Assembly (NCBI RefSeq): GCF_003286085.1
Contig: NW_020825321.1
Coordinates: 3,286,001 to 3,350,000, forward strand
Origin: Drosophila persimilis
Lineage: Eukaryota > Arthropoda > Insecta > Diptera > Drosophilidae
Length of the DNA stretch: 64,000 nucleotides
Reading direction: 5' to 3'
Below the pieces are notes generated by a model that saw only the letters and a list, made by a program, of their open reading frames with translations, did not search any database and had not been told where the DNA came from. The position numbers and the translations under genes were made by a program. This document shows, piece by piece, positions 11,736 through 23,100 of this stretch (positions are counted from its first letter, which is position 1; the number at the start of each line of letters is the position of its first letter).

Positions 11736-12066
11736 GGATACTCCTTGGTTTTATGTCTAGCTCTGATTGGGCCTCATGAGTGGCGTGATTCTAAAGAATC
11801 GATTTCTCGAGAGTGGCGTGATTCTGGCGTTGATGAATCAATGGGGTTCATTGTTTATATTATGGGACTCTAGCTCGGAGTGTGGGAAGAATCAGTTATT
11901 GATTCTTGAGTGGTGTCCTGTTACTTTTTGGATAGGGTGGGTGAATTAGAAGTAAACATAATGTGTATGGGACATGGAGAATTATGGATATGTCACTTTC
12001 CCAACGCTTGTTATTAGCCTGTACCTAGGCGATTACCCTCGGTTATAGTGACGGGGTGTCAAGTGC
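11736..12066 (-). mobile_element. Old errantivirus scrap: env end, polypurine tract and part of LTR
   Basis: On the minus strand this matches the end of env and the start of the LTR of the two large errantiviruses (compare 45215-45520). It includes the short tract between env and LTR, the LTR start at 11997 (AGTGACATATCC) and the two GAGTGGCGTGATTCT repeats of the LTR. It is diverged by many substitutions and stops abruptly at both ends, against BEL pol at 11736 and LOA sequence at 12066. It shows that the family was present here long before the two recent insertions. Confidence 0.85.
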
Positions 12067-12779
12067 GGATTTGTCAGCAGAGGCCCACCGTAGGGTGGAG
12101 TCCTCTCGCCCTTCCTATGGAACATGGCAGTGAACGCATTGCGGCGGAGATGGAAGGGGCTGGCTGCCGTGTGGTGGCGTATGCAGACGATGTTGCTATA
12201 GCACTCTCCGGAAAATTTCCGCAGACGTTGTGTGAGCGCATGACAAGTACTCTCGAGAAAATGTCAAGGCAGACAAATGCGGGTTAGGAGTTAATCCGTC
12301 TAAAACGGAAATTGTCCTTTTCACTGGGAAGTACAAAGTTCCGGTACTGACACCCCCAAAACTCTGTGGGAGAGGCGCTAGTTTTTAGCAATAATGCCAA
12401 GTATCTTGGCCTAATCCTCGACAGAAAGCTCAATTGGAAACTGAGCATAGTGGATAGAGTAAAGAAGGCCACAGTGGCTCCTTACACATGTAGGAAAGAT
12501 ATTGGACTAAGATGGTGAATGACCCCGTATATAGTTCGGTGGCTATACACCGCCATCCTACGACCAATCATGCTCTAATGAGTGGCCAGCCTTAGACAAA
12601 TGTAATTGTCTTAACAGGCTCAGTAGAGTTCAACGCATGGAAGCGCTATGCATAACTGGCGGGTTTCGCACTACTCCTGGGGAAGCCCTGGATACCGTGC
12701 TGAACCTCCTCCCTGTAGATCTCATGGGTAAGAGGGTGGCAACACTTTCTGCACTTAAAATGAGAGAAGCCAAAAGTGA
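12067..12779 (+). pseudogene. LOA-clade non-LTR RT fragment, family 1
   Basis: Codons in the frame at 12048-12287 and its neighbours read a PTVGWSPLALPM block, then VVAYADDVAIALSGKFPQTL, followed in a shifted frame by GVNPSKTEIVLF and YLGLILDRKLNW. This is the fingers/palm to thumb portion of an RT like that at 31900-32560. Past about 12650 the protein (GGFRTTPGEAL, VDLMGKRVATL) differs clearly from the full-length LOA element and from the fragment at 13669, so it belongs to a second, related family. It ends at 12779 against BEL sequence. Confidence 0.75.
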
Positions 12780-13668
12780 GGGGAGCGTGGGGGGATGTAG
12801 TGAAACCTGACTCCTCGCTGGCTGCATTCGTCGTCAATGAGCTTCTGACTTGGCGAGTCGAAAGCTCTGTTGAGCTCTCGTGACGCACCTCCAAAATTGG
12901 TGGCGTTGTCGCAATATAGGTCAGAACTCAATCCACGTCTTGCAAAGAACCGTTTTAGCGCCGCGATTAACGCATTTGAGCTTAAGTCCGACACGATCTC
13001 TATATGGCAGGCCTTTGTTGCGAAGCATACAAATATGCACAGATACACCTTTACTGTGCGTTTTCCTCGCATGTGAAAGTACATCCATATTGGCCCAGCA
13101 AACTCCAGTCCAGCGCGCTCGAAGGGGTAGATATAGCCTCGCACTCGGCTGGCTGGCATCGCTCCCATCAGCTGTGTTGCAGCGAGCGGCCGACGACGAA
13201 AGCATGGTATGCAGCCACGGATCACCCTGCGGGAAAGTTTCCAGCAATTGATTACAAAATATCTCTGTCGCAAAAAGGCGCTTAGCGATTGTGCCCCGGC
13301 ATGTAAATTCTTTCGATGTGTCAGTTCAACAAGCGCCTCTACCACTTTATGGTTGCTTGGCATTAAGATTTGATGCCTTGTGTCAAATGGCATTCGGCAC
13401 AACCTTCCGCCGACTCGAATAATAGTTATTCCCTCTTCCTCTTGTAAAAATGGGCTTAAACTCTGAATTCTCGCTGATTTTATCACCTTTCCCTCTTTAA
13501 GCTTAATGAATTCCTCGTGCCAGCTCACTTCTGCACATTATTAACAATATAGCGCAATCCGCCCTCCATTTCAGCTGCATTAAGGTTGCTCGTTTCATTT
13601 TAGTTCGATCTCAGCGATATTCTACGCCATGCGAAAAATATAGCTAAAAACTCGCTGCAATTCGAGGA
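12780..13668 (-). pseudogene. BEL/Pao integrase region, copy B part 1
   Basis: The frame 13528-12780 gives a BEL integrase: H2C2 zinc-binding region with HHxx-type spacing (LTHRKNLHAGAQSL, GCIPCFRRRP), then the catalytic core with GLEFAGPI, CHIEIVSDLSSNA and SDLYCDNATNFGG. It is close to copy A (10421-9849) but more complete in the core. It stops at 12780, where LOA sequence joins inside the core, so the last catalytic residue and the C-terminal domain are missing. 13530-13668 is decayed linker also present in copy A at 10705-10850. Confidence 0.8.
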
Positions 13669-14930
13669 AATTGCAGCAGCCCTTGCATCAGTGGAGCTCT
13701 TCGAACCACACCAAATGATGCGCTATGGTATGCCTCCAGAGCCTTGACCTTGCAGGAAAGGAGCGGCCAGAAATGGCAGCAATACGTCTTAGAGACTCTG
13801 AACAATGGGTACCTCAGTACATAGGTCACTCATCGATACTAAATAAAAACAACATTGTCCCAGTAAGAACGGACTATCAAGTTCCAAAGTAACACACGGA
13901 TACTCCATTCAGAACCATCATCCCTCACAGAGATGAATGGCTCGAGGGACTCCCAGGCCCAGACGGGGCCATAAGCATCTTCACGGATGGCTCAAAGCTG
14001 GACGGCAGGGTAGGAGGAGGAATCTACTCTGCACAGCTAAGCATAAGGCAATCTTTCAGGCTTCCGGATCACTGTAGCGTCTTCCAAGCGGAAGTTACAG
14101 CAATCAAAAAGGCTCTGTAGTGCCTTCACACGGTTACCGCTACGGCGACCAATATAACAATTACAGCGATAACCAAGCTGCGATCAGATCACTCAACGCG
14201 ATCTCCTCGAACTCGGCTACTGTGTCGAACTGCCGCAGATCTCTTCACGAGATGGCTCAGCAATTTGCTATCAGCCTTATTTGGGTTCCGGGCCACCAGG
14301 ACATCAAGGGAAACAGCATGGCGGACAAGCTGGACAGATATGGTACTACGACCCCACTTCTCCAAGATAAGGAGGATATTTGTATGCCTATGGCCACCTG
14401 CAAGCTCATCATAATAGAGCAGTACAAGCGACTGGCAGACGAAAAGTGGCAAATAGGGCCACGTTGTCGCATAGCTCGGCAAACATTGCCGACCGTAAAT
14501 AAGAAGCGCAGCTCAGAGCTCTGCAAACTAGGCAGGGAAAGGTGCAGCGAAGTCATACGTTCCCTGACAGGACATTGGCTAGTAGGCATCCACGCAAACA
14601 GACTGGGTGCCCTACACAATAATTTCTGCCGCAGCTGCAGAGACGAGGACGAGGAGGAGACAGTGGAACACCTGTTCTGCTCCTGTCCAGCTCTCAGCAG
14701 AAGGAGGCTACAACACTTAGGCTCTGCCTAAGGCTACGCCGACATCTCGGAGATGTCTACGTTATGTCCCAGAAAGATCGCAAACTTTATAAGAGTATCT
14801 GGATGGGACAACTGTTGACATGAATTCTCATTTGCAGGGAGGGAATGATCCCAAGCGGTATCAGTGTGACTAAGTGTGCCGGGCTCCGAGCGAGCTTGGC
14901 AGCCGTCTCTGCCTAACCTAACCTAACCTA
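13669..14930 (+). pseudogene. LOA-clade non-LTR 3' end with (CCTAA)n tail, family 2
   Basis: This is a decayed relative of 32510-33777. It retains the end of the RT, then RNase H in broken frames (IFTDGSKLDGR at about 13980, YSDNQAAI and WVPGHQDIKGN in the frame 14120-14731), and the C-terminal zinc motif CRSCRDEDEEETVEHLFCSC near 14630. The stop in 14729-14731 is premature relative to the full-length copy. The 3' untranslated region follows and ends with CCTAACCTAACCTAACCTA at 14912-14930, directly against BEL pol. Confidence 0.85.
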
Positions 14931-17431
14931 AGCTCTGTTGGATGCGTCAGAGAAACCAAACAGTTGCAAAGTGCAATGTCGGCCGTAATCGGAATTGAGG
15001 ATCGCGGAATTGAAAATCTGTCAATTAGTTTCAGTTCTTCTCTATATCGAAGCCATTGAGTTGCATAGCTTGCTGGTAGCTCCTCGTCTCAATCCTGCGT
15101 TCGGCTCCACCCAGCATATCATCCAGCATAAGTGACCGTGTTTAGGCGCAGCACCTGGATAGGATCCGAAACGTTGCATCGCCATAGAATGCATTGATAG
15201 TTTCTATGAGGTTCCACAACCAATATTTAACGGCACATTTTCTTTATGTCGGCCGTAAGGGTGTATCTATAGAAACGGAACCTGGTCAATGTGTCGAACA
15301 GATCAGGCTGAACGTTCGACCAACCAAGGTTGCGTCGTTCAGTGAGCTGCCGTTGCTAGATCTACATGATGCATCAAATACGACTCGTAATTTGGTCGTC
15401 AAACTTTCTGGGCGAATAACCGGATGATGTGGCATTAAGTATTCGACCTTTTCTTGTCCGGCGCGCTCTATTGCCTCTAAATGCCCTAACTGGCGATATT
15501 CTTCAACAAATTGAACGTATTGTTCCTTCAGCGCTTGGCTACGATTTAACCTCTTCCCTAAATTCAAGAACCTGGTAAGTGCGATTTGATAAGTTTCGCC
15601 TAACTCAACTTTAGGATTCTTAAAGGGCTACCACTAAATGTCCTGAGGCCTCCTGCTTAACATGCGTCAAGAAACAATCTTCGCACTGTTTTTCTTCCTC
15701 AGTGAACTTATCTACTGTTTCAGGGACTTCTTCACACTTCGAAAACCTTTGTACGAGCTCTTGCAGCTGATCATTTTTCGACACCTTTCGTTCAATGTAA
15801 GTTGCTAACAGTGCAACTTCAGAAAATTTTGTGAATTCACCTACGACGACCCAGCCTAACAGAGACTTTTGAAATCTTGGAAGGTGCGCTCCTAGTTTTA
15901 TTTGCCCTGCTACAATTAGCTTGAAAAACAATGTGACTCCAACTAGCATGTCAATCTTGTCATCTTCCCGGGACTGAAATGTAGGCTTGGCCAGCGTAAC
16001 TCTCTTGGGTGGAACCCATTCCGGACAAATTCCTGAGCTTGTTGGATTATACTGAGTTATTTCCTTCAGCACACAGAAGTCCTCCTTTAAAAGCCGCGTG
16101 CACCTCTCCCATAACTTGAGATGTTGCATTTCCAATACCACTGAGTTGTATGAGTGAGTCGCGCATTTCTAGGCCATGGGCCGAGACTATCCTAGCACGC
16201 AGAAAATTTAATTGACTTCCGGAATCTAACACGCACGTGCAATTGCGATATCCTCCGTCTATAGCTTGGATTTGAACTACAGCGGCCGCAAGAAACTTGG
16301 TGGATGATCTAGACACTTTGAGCCCTGGCTCATTGGCAACAATAGGTATCCTACATCGCGGACCATGACAGTTTCGCTTGTCGCTTGCTAAAACAAATCA
16401 GGCACAGCGAATGCTTCTTCGCCTCATGATAACGTTGTACTGGTGATAGTTCTTTAAACCTTTGACACCCTTTCAATCCATGAGTTCAAGGACAAACGTA
16501 GCGGCCATTGGAGCCTATTGTTGCAGCTAAGGTCGCATTTTTAATCTCACCTCTACCACTGGGTCGGGCTCCATTGCCTCGTCGAACTTCCCTGTTTGCC
16601 ATATTTACTCCTCTGTTTAGAGGAGAAACTGCGATAACAATGACCACGACGGTAACTTCTGGCAATCCCACTCAACTTCCCACCTATCCATTGTATCTTC
16701 ATCAAGCTTTGTACGAATTAGATGGAAAATTACTGCATCCAGAATCTCCTTATCGTCGCTTAACGACTTGAGTGCTACTAATTGGGAACTTACATTGTCT
16801 ACCAGCACTCTCAGTCCCTCTGAGTCGGGTCTTTTTTGCCGCCTTAAGTTGAATAGCTCCAGTACATGTGATTGCAGAATAATTGCCTTATTTTCATAGC
16901 GATCTTTCAACAATCGTAGTGCCTTGCAATAATTAGGCCCTGTTAATTCCAAACCCTCAATAGCACTTAACGGTCCAGCTCCTAACGATGATCTCTGAAC
17001 CTCCTCAACTTCATAGCGGCTTTCATATTCGCTGGCGTCCTCGCTATCGTGTTAAATTTTAGCCTGAATGTTGCAGAACTGATTAAAGTTTGTCTCAATT
17101 AGACTTAACCTGGCTTCCAGCTCCGCAGCCGTTATGGAGTCGCTATTTTTTCGATATAGACCTTGTTACGGCCAAAGGAATTCATTAACGCCGTTCGAGA
17201 AGTGAGCACCTCCGCATCTTTACCCTTTCTAGGTGCCATTTGCACTGATTATTTACACCGGTGTTACCCTTGAAAATTTAACAATATAAAATACTCAATA
17301 TAGGCATGAGTAAGTAACACGGTACCAAGTTTAGCCACTCTATTCAATAATCGGCTAACTTTAAATTCTCACTACACTGCCCAATTCAATAACTGATCAA
17401 CAATTGACCACTGTGCTCCACTGTACCAAAA
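14931..17431 (-). pseudogene. BEL/Pao gag-protease-RT, copy B part 2
   Basis: Reading leftwards from the LTR at 17432: primer-binding region (TTTTGGTACAGTGG read on the minus strand), leader, a gag start at 17239 (MAPRKGKDAEV), then gag with a DUF1759-type segment (16952-16617, YCKALRLLKDRYENK), much of its middle deleted; protease of the DUF1758 type (16316-16047, VLDSGSQLNFLRARIV); continuation in another frame to the GWVVVGEF linker (16141-15620); and the N-terminal RT (15567-15286, EYLMPHHPVIRPESLTTKLR). 15130-14931 returns to RNase H sequence matching 11340-11165. Frameshifts and internal deletions are frequent. Confidence 0.85.
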
Positions 17432-18225
17432 TGTGTACATACGTGCGCCCCAACGAACCGGCAGGCAAAGAAGAAACGACTACAAATTCAGATCAATGTC
17501 AAGTAGCAATTACTGTTCTTTAGGTGCCGGCTTGTAGCTGCATACATATGTAAGTATGTATGTGCCTTGCTTCAACGTATAACAGTGCACGCAATAGGCT
17601 GTAAGTGTGTATGCAGAAACCTAAGCGCTCAAGCTAACTGTAATTGTAATCTGCTTTCTACACGAGACCGCGCTTACAGAACAATTAGAGCGCAGAAGTC
17701 TTCAAGCCGCGACCATTTGACACTAAAACAATTGTATTGTTTTATGATTATTCACACACATCGAATTGGAACTAAACATGCCTGTAAGAAATATTAGATG
17801 CTCAAAGCAGTTCACACTCACAATTCGATACCGAAGGCGCTGTCGCACTCGCCGTCAGCCAAACTCAGGGTGAAATATTTATTGAGTTCCAGTCGTGAAC
17901 TCCATCCGGTAATTGAACCTTCTCCAAAGGTCCCTGTTCAGGCGGCAAATGTACGAGCTAATTCCCTCCAACAGTTTTCCAGTGGAATCCGTCTACACAA
18001 TTAAGACGTTCCTTAATCCGCTCGATGTAGTTCCTTTCTCGTTTTATTTCGTATATCGTATATCGTATTTCGTATTTCGTTTTGGCTCGATACTATCGAT
18101 TGCGCTTCCTTATATGTTCCTCATTAGTTCACATTTCTAGCAGTATTTACATATTAATTCAAATATTCAAATTGTCAACCTTTATAAAGTAATTTAATCA
18201 TATATTCTATTAAGGGGCGTCAACA
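17432..18225 (-). repeat. BEL/Pao 5' LTR, complete (copy B)
   Basis: A 794-bp LTR bounded by TG and CA: on the plus strand it starts TGTGTACATACG and ends GGGGCGTCAACA. The part 17990-18225 matches the truncated LTR at 9597-9854. It contains a short run of GTATATC/GTATTTC repeats at about 18050-18080. As the LTR upstream of gag on the minus strand it would hold the promoter of the element; I can see no certain TATA box. Confidence 0.8.
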
Positions 18226-18675
18226 ATATTATACATCTCTATGGCCCCAAATAATTTAAGGTACATATATGTTAAAGGATTGACGGTGTAGTGTTATGTG
18301 TTAGTTCACACTTGAATAAAATAAAACACGCAGCCAATGCCATTAAAGTGTCTTTATTATTGGGATAGTTTGCCGGCAGGTTTGGACAGCTATATGTTTG
18401 AGTATGTACATGCATATATTGGCAACCCATATATTTGGGCTTTCTTTTTTTCATCAGTGAAGCACCTTGTAATACAGAAAATTTGTTGTTTAATTATCAA
18501 GAACAAAAACCAACGCACATAGTTCGCGACCCATGAACATGCCACAAATAATTGGGTATGGGAAAAACATTGATTTTCAAGATTCATACCACATACTTTC
18601 ATGGATTGGCCTTGTGATTTGTTCATAGTCATGGTGAAGGTAAGACGTATCGGAAATTGGAGTAGTTTACATTCA
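18226..18675 (-). pseudogene. Helitron PIF1-like helicase, C-terminal scrap
   Basis: Minus-strand codons from about 18672 read [16 protein letters not shown], then [13 protein letters not shown] and [17 protein letters not shown]. This is the conserved last helicase block of Helitron Rep/helicase proteins (the NKxQGQSL and YVACSR motifs). After a frameshift near 18520 the reading continues as LDN, stop, [11 protein letters not shown], the usual end of these proteins. No Rep nuclease is present. Upstream the frame runs into the 21-bp repeat array, so the helicase was already truncated there. 18226-18455 is AT-rich sequence I cannot assign. Confidence 0.75.
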
Positions 18676-19140
18676 AACGCTAGCCGAGATAAGTTGTCCG
18701 TCAGCGGAGATAGATTGTCCAGCAGCTGGGATAATATGTCCGCAAAAGTAGATAAGTTTTCCGCCAACGGAGATAAGTTTTCCACCAGCGGAGATAAGGG
18801 AGATAAGATGTCCGACAGCGGAGATAAGTTTTTCGTCAGCAGAGATCAGTTGTCCGCCAGCGGAGATAAGTTGTACTCCAGCGGTGATAAGTTGGCCAAC
18901 AGCGGAACTAAGTTGTTCACCAGCCGAGATCAGTTATCCTCCAGCGTCGATAAGTTGCTCGCCAGCGAAGATAAGTTGTCCGCCACTGGAGATAAGATGT
19001 CCGTCAGCGAAGATATGTTGTCCGCCAGCGGGGACAAATTGTTCGTCAGCGGAGATAAGTTGTCCACCAGCGGCGATAAGTGCTAGCCAACGGAGATAAG
19101 TTGTTCGCTGCGGAGAAAAGTTGCTCGCGAGCGGAGATAA
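18676..19140 (+). repeat. 21-bp minisatellite, array A
   Basis: About 22 imperfect copies of a 21-bp unit close to AGCGGAGATAAGTTGTCCGCC. The frame 18601-19086 is open through it and would encode a heptad like DKLSASG, but the same openness on the minus strand (NLSPLAD) shows this is a consequence of a repeat length divisible by three. Units vary by substitution and one partial unit (GGAGATAAG) occurs near 18795. A second array of the same unit and orientation lies at 22381-22685. Confidence 0.9.
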
Positions 19141-21260
19141 GTATTTATATTCTGGACGTTGACATGCTTTGACTGCATCATGTAAGAGGCGATGCAATTA
19201 TTGGACCGTCAAGTGGCCCGCCTAAAACCAGCAGAAGGCTGTAACGCGAGCATGCAGGAAAGATAGCTGTTAGACTAATATTCGAGGAGAATTAGCATTA
19301 AAGTTACTGAAGGAACTAGGCATGCATTCAAAATAAAATACCACTTCAATTACTAATTACTAGAAAGGTGTGTATGGATTAGTGATTTAGTAAGAGGAAG
19401 AGAATTAGTGGTGGATATAATATGGTAGAGGGAATTATAATCCGAGGATAATCCATTCATGCAAGGAATAATTCGATTTACAAAGTAGAATTAACAACGG
19501 TATAAGATTTTTAGTAAATCTAATAGGAATCGTGAAGTTTATGCGGCTCAACAGATCAGGGTTGTCTATGTCACTCCTGTTCAAGTTGTGCATAAAAATC
19601 ACACCAAGCATTTTTCTACGGTTAACTAAGGATAAGAGGTTTACTAATAGCAGTCTACTAGAGTTAGATAGGACTCTCACACCTTCATCCCAGTTAAGGC
19701 CCCGCAGATCAATGAGTAATAAGTTTTTCTGTACTGATTCTATACGGTCCTGGTGTACTTTGTACTGAGGGCACCATACACAGGAGCCGTATTCTAAGAT
19801 CGGACGAACAAGCGAGGTATAGATAGTCTTTGATATATAGGGGTCGTCAAATTCCTTTGACCACCTCTTTATAAACCCAAACACGCCCATGGCCTTATTT
19901 ACCATGGTAGAAATGTATTCGGAAAACTTTAACTTGGGGTCTAACATGACACCGAGATCATCCACCAGGGTAATTCTCTCAAGAGAACCACCAAATAGGG
20001 TATAGGGAGCCAACAGGGGGCTAGAACGATGAAATGTCATAACTTTGCATTTCGAGGCATTAAGGTGTAACAAGCTTGCACAACACCATGACTGAAAGTT
20101 ATAGATATCGGATTGCAAGCGAAAATGAAATGAATGCCCTGTGGTACTCCCGAAGAAACCTTTACTGGTAAAGGGAGGGAGTTTTTGAAGAGGACTCTTT
20201 GAGACCTGGAACAAAGATAGCTAGAGATCCATCTCAGGAGTTCGGGCGGAAACCCTAAATGGTCAAGATTATGCGCTAAAAGGGAATGGTTTAGAGTCGA
20301 ATGCTTTGCTAAAGTCGGTGTAAATAACATCCGTCTGTAAGTTACCTTGAAAGCCTTTAATAATGAAAAAGGTAAACTCTAACAAGTTCGTAGTGGTTGA
20401 TCTCCGCCTTATAAATCCATGCTGAGTTGGAGATATAAGTGACTTGCAGAGATGTTGCAAGTGCGCAGTTAATACCTTCTCAAACATTTCGGGAATAGCG
20501 GATAACTTTGCTATACCTCTATAATTTTTTTGCGTCAGACTTGCTACCTTTTTTATGGAGAGGAATTATAAACGATTCCTTCAAGATCGGAGGGAAGCAA
20601 GAAGAATCGATGGACAGGGTGAATAGTTTAAGCAAGGGTTCACACAGAGCCTCGGCGCAGTACCTAAGTACACAACCAGGAACCCCGTCTGGGCCCGGTG
20701 AAAACACCGGCTTAACTAGTCGAAGATCATGAAGTAAAGAACATTCATTTAACAAGATACTGAAAATGCCGTTCGACCTCGGTAAACCGTATAGGTACGG
20801 ATGACCAGAGTAGGTTTCCTCATAATAGGTGGTTTGAAAAAATTGGGCGAAAAGATCGGCAATTGCCTGATCAGTATTTGCCGACGTATTACAAAATGAT
20901 AGCGAGGATGGGTGTGCGGACGTTCTACGCTTACTGTTTACATATCAGTACATATCAGGGTCCTGAGAAAAACGTATCCTTCATCGAGATAGGTAGTTCC
21001 TATATCATTGTGAATTAAGAGCTGAAAAGTTTTACCGAGCTGTTACATAGCGAGAGTGAGAAGTAGGAGAACCAACTTCTTAAAATTTTTTATAAAGTCT
21101 TGATTTTAAGTTTTTTAGACCGGATAACTCTTTGGTAGGCCAAGGGGGTTTTCCAGATCTAATCGGACAAGAAAGCGGGACACAAGAATCAAAAAATGTG
21201 CCAAGAGCATTGTAAACGAGGGGGAACGTTGTGAGTTTCTGCGGAGACCGCAACTCTACA
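19141..21260 (-). pseudogene. CR1/Jockey-type non-LTR element, linker, RT and 3' region (left copy)
   Basis: On the minus strand, from 21260: a linker (VYNALGTFFDSC, PIRSGKPPWLTKEL in relatives, 21240-20990), RT fingers (20755-20519, LRLVKPVFSPGPDGVPG, FIIPLHKKGSKS), palm (20487-20269, LISPTQHGFIRRRST and YTDFSKAFDS), GVPQG near 20134, then RT thumb (20093-19435) and a 3' region to 19141. About 100 bases holding the catalytic YxDD are deleted at about 20125, where the GVPQG block joins directly to the downstream segment. Several frameshifts are present. The endonuclease part is separated from the linker by the TIR element at 21261-22104. Confidence 0.85.
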
Positions 21261-22104
21261 TTTATACCCGATACTTAGTCAGTATGGCTCCCCTCCGGCA
21301 GACGTCGCTAACATTAAACGACACGACAAAGAGTGCGTGCGAGAGAGACAGAAAATCAGTCTGAGCGTGACGTCGGGCGCTGCGTAGCCACTGCAAATTT
21401 ATTTGTTCCTTTTGGCTATAAAAATGATCCGATCTGATCCAGGTTCAGCAATCTGATAGATTGGCATTCTCTATGATTGTGCGTTTTTAGTTTTCTTGAT
21501 TCTTCAATATTGTGTATGCCACAGATTTTCGTCATTTGTGGGGGCGGAAGAGGTGGGGTCATATCTTGAGACATACGTTTTATAGTGAGATCAAACAAGA
21601 GTGTAGATACCAAATTTGGTTGCTCTGGCTCTTACAGGTTCTGCGATCCTTGAACTCATATTTTGCAATAGTCAAAACCGACCATGAAACCTGTGTGTTA
21701 GAGAGAGACAGAGCGAGTAAGATATAATCATCCTCTATTCTCCGTTTTCCGTTTTCTTGTTATTTTTGAAATTGTGGATGCCACAGATTTTCGCTCTTTG
21801 TGGAGGCGGAAGTGGGCGGGGCAAAGTTCTGAAATATTCTCGTAACAGTGACATATCACAGAAGTCCGGATATAAAATATCGTTGCTCTAGCTCTTATAG
21901 TCTTTGAGCACTAGGCGCTGAAGGGGACGGACAGACGGATGGACGGACGGACAGACAGAGGGCTCAATCGACTGTTCTATTGATGCTGATCAAGAATAAA
22001 TTTACTTTATGGGGTCGGAAACGTTTCCTTCTGGACGTTACACACATCCACTTTTACCACAAATCTAATATACCCCAATACTCATTTTGAGTATCGGGTA
22101 TAAA
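21261..22104. mobile_element. Non-autonomous TIR element, copy 1 (844 bp)
   Basis: Begins TTTATACCCGATACT and ends AGTATCGGGTATAAA, giving terminal inverted repeats of about 15 bp. No coding frame of note. The interior contains a GGAC-rich microsatellite near 21925-21958 and two related blocks around TTCCGCCCCCACAAA/GAAAATCTGTGGCAT (here in inverse orientation at about 21520-21560 and 21775-21815), so it carries an internal duplication. It is inserted in the non-LTR element between endonuclease and linker. An inverted copy sits at 23101-23982. I believe this type of repeat is common in drosophilid genomes but cannot name it with certainty. Confidence 0.8.
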
Positions 22105-22380
22105 AATGTTTGTGCCTTTTATGACATCAGTGCACAAGTACAAAGCGGACCAATCAAAATCCCTAATGAGGTTTTTATGCTTTGCAAACTCGGCTTTACG
22201 AAAGCAGCGGACACGTTCAGGTAGCCTACTCGAGCGATCCAATACAGTTGGTCCTATATCTAGCGACACTTCGAAAGTAGGATGGTAGGCGTCTTCAGGT
22301 ATAGTGAGCGGAAAGGCTCGGGTTAACAACACTAAGGTCGGATCCGATACAAAGCACATATCGAGCAATCGACCCAAGGA
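22105..22380 (-). pseudogene. Non-LTR endonuclease C-terminal fragment
   Basis: The minus-strand frame from about 22380 reads SLGRLLDMCFVSDPTLVL, AEDAYHP-like PEDAYHPTFEV, RVRCFRKAEF and DWSALY. This is the end of an apurinic-type endonuclease and the start of the linker of a CR1/Jockey-type ORF2, in which the SDH-like catalytic site is represented by DAYHP. It continues into the linker only across the TIR element. The 5' boundary lies at the minisatellite array B, so the non-LTR element is 5'-truncated here. Confidence 0.7.
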
Positions 22381-22685
22381 ACCGCCAGCAGAGATATGTT
22401 GTCCACCAGCGGAGATAAGTTGTCCATCAGCTGCGATAAGATGCTCGCCAGCGGAGATAAGTTGTCCGCCAGCGGAGATAAGATGTCCGTCAGCGAAGAT
22501 ATGTTGTCCGCCAGCGGGGATAAATTGTTCGTCAGCGGAGATAAGTTGTTCACCAGCGGCGTTAAGATGCTCGCCAGCGGAGATAAGTTGTCTGCCAGCG
22601 GAGATTAGATGTCCGTCAGCGAAGATATGTTGTCCACCAGCGGGGATAAATTGTTCGCCAGCGGAGATAAGTTGTCTACCACCTG
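22381..22685 (+). repeat. 21-bp minisatellite, array B
   Basis: About 14 units of the same 21-bp repeat as at 18676-19140 and in the same orientation (AGCGGAGATAAGTTGTCCGCC-like, with AGCGAAGATATGTTGTCCGCC variants). A higher-order block of roughly 125 bp appears to recur inside the array (compare 22487-22560 with 22611-22680). It abuts the truncated endonuclease at 22380. Confidence 0.9.
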
Positions 22686-23100
22686 ACCGTTCTCTTTCGT
22701 AGTGACCAGACGTGTTTCTTTTTGCGCTTCGCTTCATTTCCATTTATTTTGCAAATACAGCCGGTGTTTTTTAAAATAAACCTTGATAAAATCCCCACTT
22801 AACCTACAGTAAAAAATCTGTTCTTGAATGCCTATTGTTTTCATAAAAATTTAATTTTTGATCTAAATTCTGTGCGTTCGTTAATAGTTTGTCTGTGTGT
22901 TGCTTTTTGCAAGTACGCTCAAGCTTAGTTTAGCCCGCTCTTATCCCGTAGCCTTTGCTGTAGCTATCACTATCAGCTCTCCCTATTATCTCTCCCTAAC
23001 CCAAACAACTGTTCTTTCTCTCTCGCTCTTTAAACTTTCTGAGCAATAGCGCTCTCTGTTTAGTAGCTCTCGCTATAACCGCTCTCCAACCTGCTCCCTT
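22686..23100. other. Central spacer of the inverted duplication, unassigned
   Basis: Minus-strand codons just right of the array read MKRSAKRNTSGHYERER, which may be the other end of whatever element carries the minisatellite. From about 22900 the sequence is CT-rich with CTCTCGCTCTTT-like runs reminiscent of LTR U5 or leader DNA, but I find no match to any LTR in this window. No coding or regulatory element can be supported. Confidence 0.35.

Noticed and set aside
18601-19086. Apparent 161-codon repeat protein (DKLSASG heptads).
   Set aside because: A 21-bp repeat without a stop codon is open by construction in several frames on both strands; there is no start context or flanking coding sequence to support it.
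18676-22685. The two 21-bp arrays as a CRISPR-like repeat-spacer locus.
   Set aside because: There are no unique spacers, units are contiguous and degenerate, and the setting is a eukaryotic transposon cluster.
22686-23100. CT-rich stretch taken at first for a BEL LTR because of its CTCTCGCTCTTT runs.
   Set aside because: It does not align to any LTR in the window and lacks a TG/CA boundary; similar composition alone is not evidence.
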